Shown piece after piece: positions 44,808-52,728 of a DNA stretch of 64,000 nt. Under the pieces are notes generated by a model, which was not told the origin of the DNA, searched no databases, and saw only the letters and a list, made by a program, of their open reading frames with translations. Numbering within the stretch: the first letter of the stretch is position 1; each line of letters starts with the position of its first letter. This DNA is from CALBPI01 sp039033995 (GTDB lineage: Bacteria > Pseudomonadota > Gammaproteobacteria > Steroidobacterales > Woeseiaceae), in NCBI GenBank assembly GCA_039033995.1, contig JBCCBP010000001.1, positions 62,001-126,000 of the forward strand. Reading direction: 5' to 3'. Both the position numbers and the translations under genes were made by a program.

Positions 44808-44981
44808 ATGCTGCTTTGGTTATCACTCACCGTGTTCTTGATCCCGCTGGTCTACATACTGAGCTTCGGGCGACGCGCCAGCGGGCGGCGTGACAGGCGC
44901 GCTCGTCAGCGCGAGTTGGAACGCATTCAACAACAGGTGGCAGCTAAACAGCAACATCAGGACGGCGACACTGACAACTAG
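44808..44981 (+). CDS. 57-residue membrane microprotein (copy 2)
   Basis: Begins MLLWLSLTVFLIPLVYILSF (one membrane helix) and continues with a basic, then acidic helix containing RQRELERIQQQVAAKQ. Same length and layout as the microprotein at 41518-41691; the main difference is an insertion of about eight basic residues after the helix, balanced by a shorter tail. Lies 21 bases after the double-DTG protein gene on the same strand, so likely co-transcribed. Function is unknown; a regulator or partner of a membrane protein is a guess. Confidence 0.72.
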   Translation: MLLWLSLTVFLIPLVYILSFGRRASGRRDRRARQRELERIQQQVAAKQQHQDGDTDN

Positions 44982-45046
44982 TGGCCAGCTTGTGTGCATT
45001 GACGTCCGCAGGCAGATCGTCCTAGCAATCAAAGTGGCGTCAGTGC

Positions 45047-45814
45047 CTAGAACTTCCCGGAGTTACCCCAGGTGTCGCGAGGGCCGATCACTTCCTCGTT
45101 CATCCAATGTTCGGCGATTCGGTTGTTAGCGATCCGATAAATATCGAACACGGCGATGTCTTCGCCCTTGGCATGTCGCTTTCCATACGTCACCGCAAAG
45201 TCGCCATCAGCCATAATCTGAAACAACATCTCATAGTCGCCGCACTGGTCGGATTTCAACCATTCGCTGAGTCCCGAGCGCCCCGCTGCAATCGTGCCGG
45301 CGTGTTGCATCAGATCTTCGGCAACAAAGTCAGGCAGTTTTGAGAGGTCACGGGCTTGCAACACCTGCTTCGTGTATTCAAGCACCAGAGACTTAGTGCC
45401 GGTTGCGTTCGTACTGTTATCGGCAACTCTGTTGCCGCCCACCATGTCGTTCCCAGAGGGCGTAGCCGGAACATACTCGGCAATCGTGTCCCAGTGTTCG
45501 AGAATCAAGCCATCGTCGTCGGTGTAAAACAGATCGGTCGTGACCCATTGTGCCGTGCCACCATTGAGTGATTGATAGGCACTGCAGAACGCCCACGGGC
45601 CGTCCTCGTATAGACACACAATATCGATCTGTCGGTCGGGATTTCGTTCGAGAAAAGGCTCGAAAAACTCGAGGAAGCCCTCTACGCCATCACCGACGCC
45701 GGTCGAGTGCTGCGTATAGCGATTGCCGGTGTATTTCTCAACGGCTGCACGCGCGTTGCCGCCCGCGATACCCTCGAGGTAGAGTCTGCGTACATTTTCG
45801 GCAGCTATTCCCAT
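45047..45814 (-). CDS. Tandem SnoaL-like protein
   Basis: A 255-residue protein made of two SnoaL/NTF2-like halves. The first runs from about residue 5 to 125 (VRRLYLEGIAGGNARAAVEKY, ITQHSTGVGDG-like YTQHSTGVGDG, LILEHWDTIAEY). The second runs from 145 to the end (VLEYTKQVLQARDLSKLPDF, LMQHAGTIAAGRSG, NRIAEHWMNEEVIG). Both halves keep the QH and EHW pocket residues. SnoaL-like folds serve as small-molecule cyclases, hydrolases or binding proteins; no specific role can be given. Cytosolic by lack of a signal. Lies 15 bases after a SnoaL-like lipoprotein gene. Confidence 0.82.
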   Translation of the reverse strand: MGIAAENVRRLYLEGIAGGNARAAVEKYTGNRYTQHSTGVGDGVEGFLEFFEPFLERNPDRQIDIVCLYEDGPWAFCSAYQSLNGGTAQWVTTDLFYTDDDGLILEHWDTIAEYVPATPSGNDMVGGNRVADNSTNATGTKSLVLEYTKQVLQARDLSKLPDFVAEDLMQHAGTIAAGRSGLSEWLKSDQCGDYEMLFQIMADGDFAVTYGKRHAKGEDIAVFDIYRIANNRIAEHWMNEEVIGPRDTWGNSGKF

Positions 45815-45829
45815 GTTGATGCTCCTGCG

Positions 45830-46360
45830 TTATTCCGCGTGAAACGCGCGTGAAATGGCGTAGCTGTCCTCGAACCAATTCCAGCTCAGCACTTTGCCGT
45901 CGACGACCTGCACACGCACCGCCCAGCTAAACGTACCGGTGCCAGCACCCGATGCATTCGTGATGCCACTCATCGTGCCGACGAAAACAGCTTGATCAGC
46001 CATCGCCATCGAGTAGTCGGTGGTCCAGCCAGTGGTTTTGAGTCCCGCGCCAAACCTGGGCAGGAATGTGTTCAGGACGGTGTCCTTGCCTTCCCAAGTG
46101 CCAATCCACGGAATCGATTTGTCGCCTTCGTTGTGCCAGACAAAATCGTCGGCCATCAGGGAAGACAGCGTATTCATGTCACCAGAACCGGCGGCGGTGA
46201 GAAACGCTTCCGCGATCTTTAGGGTTTCCCTACCTTGCATCACGTCTTCTTTGAACTGCTTTTTCTCTGCCATGCCTGGCCCGGTGACACAGCCACTGAC
46301 GAGCATGAGCGCGGCTGAGAGCAGGCTTGCAAAAATCTGTTGTCGATGAAGTGATGCCAT
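45830..46360 (-). CDS. SnoaL-like lipoprotein
   Basis: A 176-residue protein with signal FASLLSAALMLVSGCV and lipobox VSGC. The mature part is one NTF2/SnoaL-like domain (IAEAFLTAAGSGDMNTLSSLM; VLSWNWFEDSYAISRAF). Forms a leftward operon with the tandem SnoaL protein and is divergent from the LysR gene at 46518, which probably controls the pair. Substrate unknown. Confidence 0.8.
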   Translation of the reverse strand: MASLHRQQIFASLLSAALMLVSGCVTGPGMAEKKQFKEDVMQGRETLKIAEAFLTAAGSGDMNTLSSLMADDFVWHNEGDKSIPWIGTWEGKDTVLNTFLPRFGAGLKTTGWTTDYSMAMADQAVFVGTMSGITNASGAGTGTFSWAVRVQVVDGKVLSWNWFEDSYAISRAFHAE

Positions 46361-46517
46361 GTTCGGTTCCCCGTTTAATGATTTTTTGTGAGCTGCGTTT
46401 GTGCCATGTGTTGCTCGCTGGCTCGCCTAGCTAATTGCGTGACGGGCGAAGGATGACATGGTTTGATTGATAAATTAATATCAATAATCCGTTCAAACTG
46501 TTTGGAAAAACGAACAC

Positions 46518-47420
46518 ATGCTCGAAGACCTTCGCCCCATGGCGATTTTTGCGAATGTTGCTGAAGCGGGTTCATTCCGCGGTGCCGCCCGCCTGCTCAG
46601 TATTTCGCCATCGGTTGTGAGTCATCACATCGGGGCGTTGGAAGAGCGTCTGGGTGTTGCGTTGTTCTATCGTTCCACTCGCCGCGTTACGCTGACTGAA
46701 GACGGCGAGAAGTTGTTGGTGCACGCGCGTCGGATGGCCGAAGCGGCTCAGGCTGGGTTGTCTGACTTTGTGCAGCATGCGGACAGCCCGGTTGGTACGC
46801 TTAACGTCGCACTGCCAGCAGCGCTTAGCGCTCACCCTATTGTGCCGCTGATCGCCACGTTTTCGACAACCTATCCTGGCATCGCGTTGAACCTTGAATT
46901 TTCCGATCAACGCCGCGACTTGATTGCGTCCGGTATGGACGTCGCGATTCGCATGGGGGAGTTGACGGAGAGCGCCGATTTTCAACAAGACTTATCGACC
47001 GAGCCGCGTTTGTTGGTCGCGAGCAAGGCCTACGTGACAAAGCGCCGTTTGCCGCGTACACCCACCGCGTTGGATGAATGGGACTTTATCGGCTTCGCGC
47101 CGAGGCTTAGTCCTTTGAAACTGACTCACGGGAGACGCTCGCACACGCTCTGCGCTGTCGCGAAAATCAATGTTGATAACAGTTTGGCGATGTTGCGATT
47201 GACGCTTGCCGGCGCTGGGATGGCCGCGTTGCCGGAATCCATCATCCGGCCCGATCTGGCATCCGGGGAGCTTGTCCATTTGCTACCGGATTGGTCATTG
47301 CCGAGTTTGCCGATTCAGGCGGTCTGGCCAAGAAATTCCCCCCGGCATGGTCTCAGCGCGCGGTTCGTCGGCTATCTGGCGGAGGAGCTTACTCGCGCTG
47401 TCGGAAACAGAAGCAACTAG
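46518..47420 (+). CDS. LysR-family transcriptional regulator
   Basis: A 300-residue LTTR: MAIFANVAEAGSFRGAARLL, then HTH SPSVVSHHIGALEERLGVAL and FYRSTRRVTLTEDG. The effector domain has SGMDVAIRMGELTESADF, typical of the CrgA-like subgroup. Divergent from the SnoaL operon, with 157 bases between the starts, an A/T-rich stretch of which (46470-46495) probably holds the promoters. Confidence 0.9.
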   Translation: MLEDLRPMAIFANVAEAGSFRGAARLLSISPSVVSHHIGALEERLGVALFYRSTRRVTLTEDGEKLLVHARRMAEAAQAGLSDFVQHADSPVGTLNVALPAALSAHPIVPLIATFSTTYPGIALNLEFSDQRRDLIASGMDVAIRMGELTESADFQQDLSTEPRLLVASKAYVTKRRLPRTPTALDEWDFIGFAPRLSPLKLTHGRRSHTLCAVAKINVDNSLAMLRLTLAGAGMAALPESIIRPDLASGELVHLLPDWSLPSLPIQAVWPRNSPRHGLSARFVGYLAEELTRAVGNRSN

Positions 47421-47545
47421 ATTTTCCGCCGTTGCTACCGGTGCCACGGATTCTCTGGACTGTACCCGCATGGCAGCATAGGCTCATCGGACTATTTACA
47501 GAGACCATTGACCGCTAGCGCAGGTCACAAAGTGTGAGACGCTAC

Positions 47546-48865
47546 ATGAGAAAACTGTTTTGTTGCCTTGTCTTGTTCATGTCGGCGCAGCCGGGATTCG
47601 CTGACGATGGACCCACCGAAAGGCTCGCAATCTACCAATACGCGTTGTATCTGTTGCCCAGCGCCGAAGGTGATCCCACGAAGACGCTGAACGATCTTGT
47701 GGCTGACCAGTTTTCCGGTTTCACGATTGTTGACGACATCGATGGACCGCTGACTGCGCCGGTGCTGATACCAACGCTGGTGAACGATGTCGGCAACCGC
47801 TACACGCCACCAGACCTGCAATACATCGGGTATTTTGGTCATGGTATGACCCGCGAGCAGGCGCTTGCGGTCCAAGATAGTGAACAGGCGCTCGTTATCG
47901 ATATTGGTTACCCGGCGCGATTGACAGAGACAGCCTTCCCACAAGCGATGGCGCTGATGGCGGCGATCGCAGCGCAGCACGACAGTCTGATCTGGGACGA
48001 AGCATCCCGCGAAGTATTCACACCGGAGGCCTGGCGAGAAGAGCGCATAGAGACCTGGAACGACGGGATTCCTGACGCCCGCGACCACATCGCCATCCAT
48101 GCTTACAAGAACGGCGAGTACGTGCGCGCGATCACACTCGGTATGGAGAAATTCGGTCTGCCCGACTTCGTCGTCAACGATTTTCCGTGGTCGAGTGAAC
48201 GCAGCATGGCGTCGCTGATCAATCTCGTCACGCAGACCCTGCTGGAGGGTGGCGACTTCAATGATGATTTTTCTCTGGATATCGATGTGAGCACGTTGAA
48301 GCATGATCGTGTCCGTGAGGAGCTGCTCGCGTCTCTGTTGGAAAACGCGGACCCAAGCCTCAATCTGCAGCTTGCGCCGGAGGAGCCAGAGGAAGGCGAC
48401 CCGAATAACTTTATTCTTGCCATTCAGTTTGATACGGCTGCCGGTAGCACGTTGCAGGAAAAGCAGGAAGCGCTTCTCGATGGTCTGTTCGGCTCCGAAG
48501 ACTCCGTTACGTATGTGAAGCATGATGAGGAGATTCTCGCGGCGCGCGACGCCGCGCGCGCGAAGCTGCCGCAGTTGCGTGACAACTTTAACGACGGCTT
48601 CGCACCCGGCGAATTCATGTTCGTGAAGGCGCCGTTCACGACCACGGATGGTGGTAACGAGTGGATGTGGGTCGAGGTTATCGAGTGGAAGGGTGATCGT
48701 ATTCGGGGCTTGCTGCAGAACGATCCGTTCCATGTCCCGGAACTGCGGGCCGGCGCAGAGGTCGTTGTCGCTATGGGTGATGTGTTCGACTACATTTTGC
48801 AGCGTGCGGATGGCACGAGCGAGGGGAATGAGACCGGTCGTCTCATGCAGAAATACGAGCGATAG
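47546..48865 (+). CDS. Exported DUF2314-domain protein
   Basis: A 439-residue protein with signal peptide MRKLFCCLVLFMSAQPGFAD. The C-terminal 130 residues fit DUF2314: FMFVKAPFTTTDGGNEWMW, then WKGDRIRGLLQNDP and VVVAMGDVFDYIL. The first 300 residues are of unknown fold. I prefer ATG 47546, where the signal peptide begins; GTG 47534 is in frame too. A 457-codon open frame lies on the opposite strand here, but this strand has the domain and the signal. Precedes a membrane protein gene by 12 bases. Confidence 0.82.
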   Translation: MRKLFCCLVLFMSAQPGFADDGPTERLAIYQYALYLLPSAEGDPTKTLNDLVADQFSGFTIVDDIDGPLTAPVLIPTLVNDVGNRYTPPDLQYIGYFGHGMTREQALAVQDSEQALVIDIGYPARLTETAFPQAMALMAAIAAQHDSLIWDEASREVFTPEAWREERIETWNDGIPDARDHIAIHAYKNGEYVRAITLGMEKFGLPDFVVNDFPWSSERSMASLINLVTQTLLEGGDFNDDFSLDIDVSTLKHDRVREELLASLLENADPSLNLQLAPEEPEEGDPNNFILAIQFDTAAGSTLQEKQEALLDGLFGSEDSVTYVKHDEEILAARDAARAKLPQLRDNFNDGFAPGEFMFVKAPFTTTDGGNEWMWVEVIEWKGDRIRGLLQNDPFHVPELRAGAEVVVAMGDVFDYILQRADGTSEGNETGRLMQKYER

Positions 48866-48877
48866 GCTGGAGGACGT

Positions 48878-49492
48878 ATGGATTTTACGATCAAGCAAAC
48901 CGTTCGGGTGATTGCAGCGTTGTTGATAGCGCTGGCGCTGACCCAGGCCGTCTATACCGGGCTCTATATCGCGAATGCCGATGTGCCACGCCAGTTACTC
49001 TGGGGTCTCGAAGGTGTGTTGTTTGTGTTCCTGGCAGCATTCGCGGGTGCCGCGTTGGTAGAGAGCAAACGTCTTGCAGTGGCTTGGTCTGCGATTGTCT
49101 GCAGTGCGGTATTGAATGTGGTCCAGGTCGGCGTTGGTCTGACGATGTTTGGCCCGTTTCGCGAGGTCGCACAAGGAGTCGATGGGCTCGCGCCGGCCGC
49201 CAGCGCAGTCGTTGCGTTTTCGTTTTTCGTCTACAACGCGGCGAAGATCCTGCTCGGGTTCGCTGCCGTATTGTTCGGTCGCTACAAAGCGCATACCAGT
49301 GTCGGTGCCGGTAAGCTGCTCGGGACCCTCACGCTGTTGGTTGGAGCGCTGGCGATACTGTCCAACATGGCGGTTATGGCGCTTGGGCGCGGTTCGTTGA
49401 TCCCCTCGCCGGTTGCGGGTGGCAGTGGTGTCGTCGCGACGTTGCTGTTGGCGTTGTGCCTGTCCAGTGCTCTGGACAGCCAGACATCATGA
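48878..49492 (+). CDS. Membrane protein of unknown function
   Basis: A 204-residue integral membrane protein with about six hydrophobic helices, starting VIAALLIALALTQAVYTGLY and ending VVATLLLALCLSSAL. No family recognised. GGAGG before the ATG. It overlaps the VOC gene by 4 bases (ATGA at 49489), so the two are coupled, and it follows the DUF2314 gene closely. Confidence 0.75.
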   Translation: MDFTIKQTVRVIAALLIALALTQAVYTGLYIANADVPRQLLWGLEGVLFVFLAAFAGAALVESKRLAVAWSAIVCSAVLNVVQVGVGLTMFGPFREVAQGVDGLAPAASAVVAFSFFVYNAAKILLGFAAVLFGRYKAHTSVGAGKLLGTLTLLVGALAILSNMAVMALGRGSLIPSPVAGGSGVVATLLLALCLSSALDSQTS

Positions 49493-49896
49493 CGACGAAG
49501 CAGCAATCGATCGCACTGTTGGCGCTCGTTGTGGGTGACTACGACGAAGCGATTGCGTTCTACACCGAGAAGCTCGATTTCACACTGCTGGAGGATACCT
49601 ACCAGCCCGAGCAGGACAAACGGTGGGTCATTGTTGCGCCGCCCGGTTCGAATGGCACGAATCTTCTGCTGGCGCGCGCCAGCAATGATGCCCAGACCGC
49701 CGCGATTGGCAACCAGACAGGTGGCCGCGTGTTCCTTTTCCTGCACACCGATGACTTCTGGCGCGACTACGAACAGATGACGGCGCGAGGGGTTCGTTTC
49801 GTACGTGAACCCGCTGTCGAACCTTATGGCACGGTCGCGGTATTCGAAGACTTGTACGGCAATCAGTGGGATCTGATACAACGGGCGACTACCTAA
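49489..49896 (+). CDS. VOC-family (glyoxalase/bleomycin-resistance-like) protein
   Basis: A 135-residue vicinal-oxygen-chelate protein: IALLALVVGDYDEAIAFYTE at the N-terminus and VAVFEDLYGNQWDLIQR at the C-terminus, the two beta-alpha-beta modules of the fold. The C-terminal segment keeps the pattern with a metal-ligand position as FEDLYGN-WDL. Could be a lyase, dioxygenase or binding protein. Start at ATG 49489 inside the upstream stop codon, rather than at 49456. Confidence 0.87.
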   Translation: MTTKQQSIALLALVVGDYDEAIAFYTEKLDFTLLEDTYQPEQDKRWVIVAPPGSNGTNLLLARASNDAQTAAIGNQTGGRVFLFLHTDDFWRDYEQMTARGVRFVREPAVEPYGTVAVFEDLYGNQWDLIQRATT

Positions 49897-50018
49897 AGCG
49901 GTCAGGGGTTAGTCTTTCTCGCAGCGATCAATCGGCTACACTAAAGCCCGGTTGAATGGTCAATTCGCTGGCTAACGACCGCGGCGACCATCGATTCCCA
50001 ATTACGAGGATTCCACTG

Positions 50019-51410
50019 ATGAGCAAAGCACAGTTCGGTGTCATTGGCATGGGTGTGATGGGGCGCAGTCTGGCGCTCAATCTGCTAGATCATGGCGTCC
50101 CGGTGGCCGCGTGGAATCTGGAAGCCGAGTTGCTCGAAGCCGCGGTTGCCGAGAGCGATGGTCGGCTGCAATCGACAGCATCCCTCAAGCAACTGGTAGC
50201 TGCCCTCGCAACACCACGACGGATTCTCATCATGATCACCGCAGGTCGCCCTGTGGATAGTGTGATGGAACAGCTTGCGCCATTGTTGTCAGCTGATGAC
50301 ATCGTTATCGACGGTGGTAACTCTGCGTATGCCGACACGCAACGGCGGGAAGCTACCTGGGCCAAACAGCAGTTGCATTTTGTCGGGATGGGCGTGTCCG
50401 GGGGCGAAGATGGCGCGCGATATGGGCCATCGCTGATGCCGGGCGGCAGCAAACACGCATACGCGCATTTGCAGCCGATCCTTGAGAAGATCGCTGCGAC
50501 CAGTGACTCCGGGCCGTGCGTCACACACTGCGGTCCTGATGGCGCGGGTCATTATGTGAAAATGGTCCACAACGGTATCGAGTACGCCGATATGCAGGCG
50601 ATTGCGGAGGCGTACGACGTCCTGCACCGTTTGGGTGGCTTCAGCAATGGGCAGCTCGCCGCAACGTTTGCGGAATGGAATCAGGGGCCACTCGAGTCTT
50701 TCCTGATCGAGCTCACGGCAGAGATTTTCGGCAAGACCGACGACAGCGGCTATCTCGTCGACCGCGTGCTGGACAAGGCAGAACAAAAGGGCACGGGTCG
50801 ATGGACGGCTACCGCCGCGCTGGAGCTCGGTATTTCGACACCGTCGATCGCAGCCGCCGTTGATGCGCGTGTGCTGTCCAGCGTTAAAGCGCTGCGTGAA
50901 CACGCTGCCACCGTGTTCGAATCACCTCAACCGCCGGAAGTACCGGCAGATCTCGCGACGATCGTTCGCGATGCGCTGTTTGCGACCAAGATCATCGCCT
51001 ACGCGCAAGGCATGCGTTTGATCGCGGCAGCCAGCGATCGGTTCGACTGGTCGGTGGATCTCAGAGAAATCGCACGCATCTGGAAAGCGGGCTGTATTAT
51101 CCGAGCGCGTTTCCTCGACACCATTATGCAGGCATTCGAGCAGCAACCGGCATTGCCTAATCTGATACTCGATGACGTTGTCACCAATGCCCTGAGGCAG
51201 ACTGTCGGTTCGTTGCGGCAGGCGGTCACGTTGGCGGTTGCCGCCGGTATCCCGACGCCGGTCATGAACGCGAGCCTGGATTACTTTGACAGTCTACGTG
51301 CGCCTCGACTGCCGCAAAATCTGACCCAGGCGCAGCGCGATGCATTCGGCGCACACGGCTACCGAACCATTGATGATCCAGACGGCGAGTCAGTGCACTC
51401 CGAGTGGTAG
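50019..51410 (+). CDS. gnd: 6-phosphogluconate dehydrogenase (decarboxylating)
   Basis: Third enzyme of the oxidative pentose phosphate pathway: 6-phosphogluconate + NADP+ to ribulose-5-phosphate, CO2 and NADPH. The Rossmann loop is GVIGMGVMGRSLALN, the substrate signature IDGGNSAYADTQRRE, and the catalytic region VGMGVSGGEDGARYGPSLMPG with HYVKMVHNGIEYADM. 463 residues is normal. ATG 50019 has GAGGA upstream; the extra N-terminal frame to 49956 is not conserved. No zwf or pgl lies beside it. Confidence 0.95.
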   Translation: MSKAQFGVIGMGVMGRSLALNLLDHGVPVAAWNLEAELLEAAVAESDGRLQSTASLKQLVAALATPRRILIMITAGRPVDSVMEQLAPLLSADDIVIDGGNSAYADTQRREATWAKQQLHFVGMGVSGGEDGARYGPSLMPGGSKHAYAHLQPILEKIAATSDSGPCVTHCGPDGAGHYVKMVHNGIEYADMQAIAEAYDVLHRLGGFSNGQLAATFAEWNQGPLESFLIELTAEIFGKTDDSGYLVDRVLDKAEQKGTGRWTATAALELGISTPSIAAAVDARVLSSVKALREHAATVFESPQPPEVPADLATIVRDALFATKIIAYAQGMRLIAAASDRFDWSVDLREIARIWKAGCIIRARFLDTIMQAFEQQPALPNLILDDVVTNALRQTVGSLRQAVTLAVAAGIPTPVMNASLDYFDSLRAPRLPQNLTQAQRDAFGAHGYRTIDDPDGESVHSEW

Positions 51411-51559
51411 CCGGCAAAAAGCGACAAATAAAGAGTGTGTCGCGACAAGACTCCTGTATTACGTTGAACGACAGGAAATTTTCGAGCTATGGCTTGACTA
51501 CAGAACCGATTGCGGAGATGTTCTGTGCAGATTCGCGATGAGTGAGAGTGGGGATTGAG

Positions 51560-51994
51560 ATGAAGACAGTATTGATCGTTATCGTTGTATTGGTGGTCCT
51601 GGCCGTCGGAGGTTTGTTTTTCCTCGGCTCGAAGTCTCAGGGTGGTGCGGCGCCGGGCTTGGTGGACGGCAAGCTTGCGGCCTGCCCTTCATCGCCCAAC
51701 TGTGTGTCGAGTGAATCAGGTACGGCGGATGAAAAATCCGTGGCGTCGCTACCGGCGGTAGCGTGGTCCGCGTTGCCAGAAGCAATCAGTGCACTCGGCG
51801 GCGCGGTCACGGAGACTGACAGTGACTACCTCGCTGCGGAGTTCACGTCGAAGACGTTCAAGTTCGTTGATGACGTTGAATTTCGTCGTGATGGCGATGT
51901 TATTCATATCCGATCTGCATCCCGCGTGGGTTACTCCGACGCGGGCGCCAATGCAGCCCGCGTGGCCGCCATCGTCGCCAAGCTGGCGCCCTAA
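51560..51994 (+). CDS. DUF1499 protein, membrane-anchored
   Basis: A 144-residue protein with an N-terminal helix (TVLIVIVVLVVLAVGGLFFL) followed by a DUF1499 domain: LAACPSSPNCVSSESGT and the closing FVDDVEFRRDGDVIHIRSASRVGYSDAGAN-type segment. The conserved Cys pair CPSSPNC is kept. Function of the family is unknown. Start at ATG 51560 because the six residues before it lie outside the signal-anchor. Confidence 0.85.
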   Translation: MKTVLIVIVVLVVLAVGGLFFLGSKSQGGAAPGLVDGKLAACPSSPNCVSSESGTADEKSVASLPAVAWSALPEAISALGGAVTETDSDYLAAEFTSKTFKFVDDVEFRRDGDVIHIRSASRVGYSDAGANAARVAAIVAKLAP

Positions 51995-52114
51995 CCAACG
52001 CAACGTTTTTCGCAGGCGAGGTCAGCGCACAACAGCAACAGAGGTTTCAATGGCTCCGACGAAAGGGTTTTCTGCTCGAAGTCGACAGCTAATACGCTTG
52101 AGCGTTTAAAGCCA

Positions 52115-52498
52115 ATGAGCAAAACAGAAACAGTACACAATTACCTGGTGTATGACGGCGAGTGTCCGTTGTGCAGCCGATATGTGCAGATGGTCACTCT
52201 ACGCCGTCAGGTTGGTGAGATTGGGCTGATTAATGCGCGGGAGGATCACCCGCTTGTGGCAAAGGTGATCGCCCAAGGCTATGACCTGAATGAAGGTATC
52301 GTTTGGCTTGAGCAGGATCGTATCTATTTCGCTGACGCGGCCATGCATCGTATCTCCCAGTTATCCGATGGCCGCGGGCTATTCAATCGTTTGAATGGAG
52401 TTATGTTTCGCAAAGAAAATATTGCTCGGTTAGTGTATCCGCTACTCAAGGCGGGGCGTGGTCTTTTGCTGCGGCTAATGGGCCGCAAGCCGATCTAA
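52115..52498 (+). CDS. DUF393 (DCC family) thioredoxin-fold protein
   Basis: A 127-residue protein with the family motif YDGECPLCSRYVQMV, a CxxC-type pair in a thioredoxin-like fold. DCC proteins are presumed thiol-disulfide oxidoreductases. They are often found near HTTM-domain genes; here the HTTM gene is 3.1 kb downstream in a separate operon. The chain ends in a basic amphipathic helix (LLRLMGRKPI). Confidence 0.87.
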   Translation: MSKTETVHNYLVYDGECPLCSRYVQMVTLRRQVGEIGLINAREDHPLVAKVIAQGYDLNEGIVWLEQDRIYFADAAMHRISQLSDGRGLFNRLNGVMFRKENIARLVYPLLKAGRGLLLRLMGRKPI

Positions 52499-52657
52499 GC
52501 TCCGCACTCGCGCTTCCGTATTCCGATCAGGGCCCACGTGCGCGACCAAAGACAGGCTTAGTATCAGAAGCCGCCAGCCTGTCGATTTTCTTTAAATAGT
52601 CAACTTCGACCATAAGGCAGCAAGTCGTCTCCATTAAATCGCCATAAGAAAAATATC

Positions 52658-52676
52658 GCAAATGAGAATCATTCCT
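52658..52676. promoter_or_regulatory. Fur box upstream of the lipoprotein/imelysin/HTTM/receptor operon
   Basis: The core AATGAGAATCATT at 52661-52673 fits the 19-bp Fur consensus at 13 of 19 positions, with the inner part nearly perfect. It lies about 53 bases before the first ATG. The same 13-bp core occurs at 62253-62265. Iron-dependent repression of the whole operon to the TonB-dependent receptor is inferred. Confidence 0.75.
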
Positions 52677-52728
52677 GTTAAGCTCGCGGTCCAATTTAGC
52701 GATGAACACCACATAAAGGTTGGGGAAT

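Noticed and set aside
47525..48898. A 457-codon open frame on the minus strand, longer than the gene on the plus strand
   Set aside because: The plus-strand frame carries a signal peptide and a DUF2314 domain; the minus translation is rich in Arg, Gln and His, as expected of an antisense shadow in GC-rich coding DNA.
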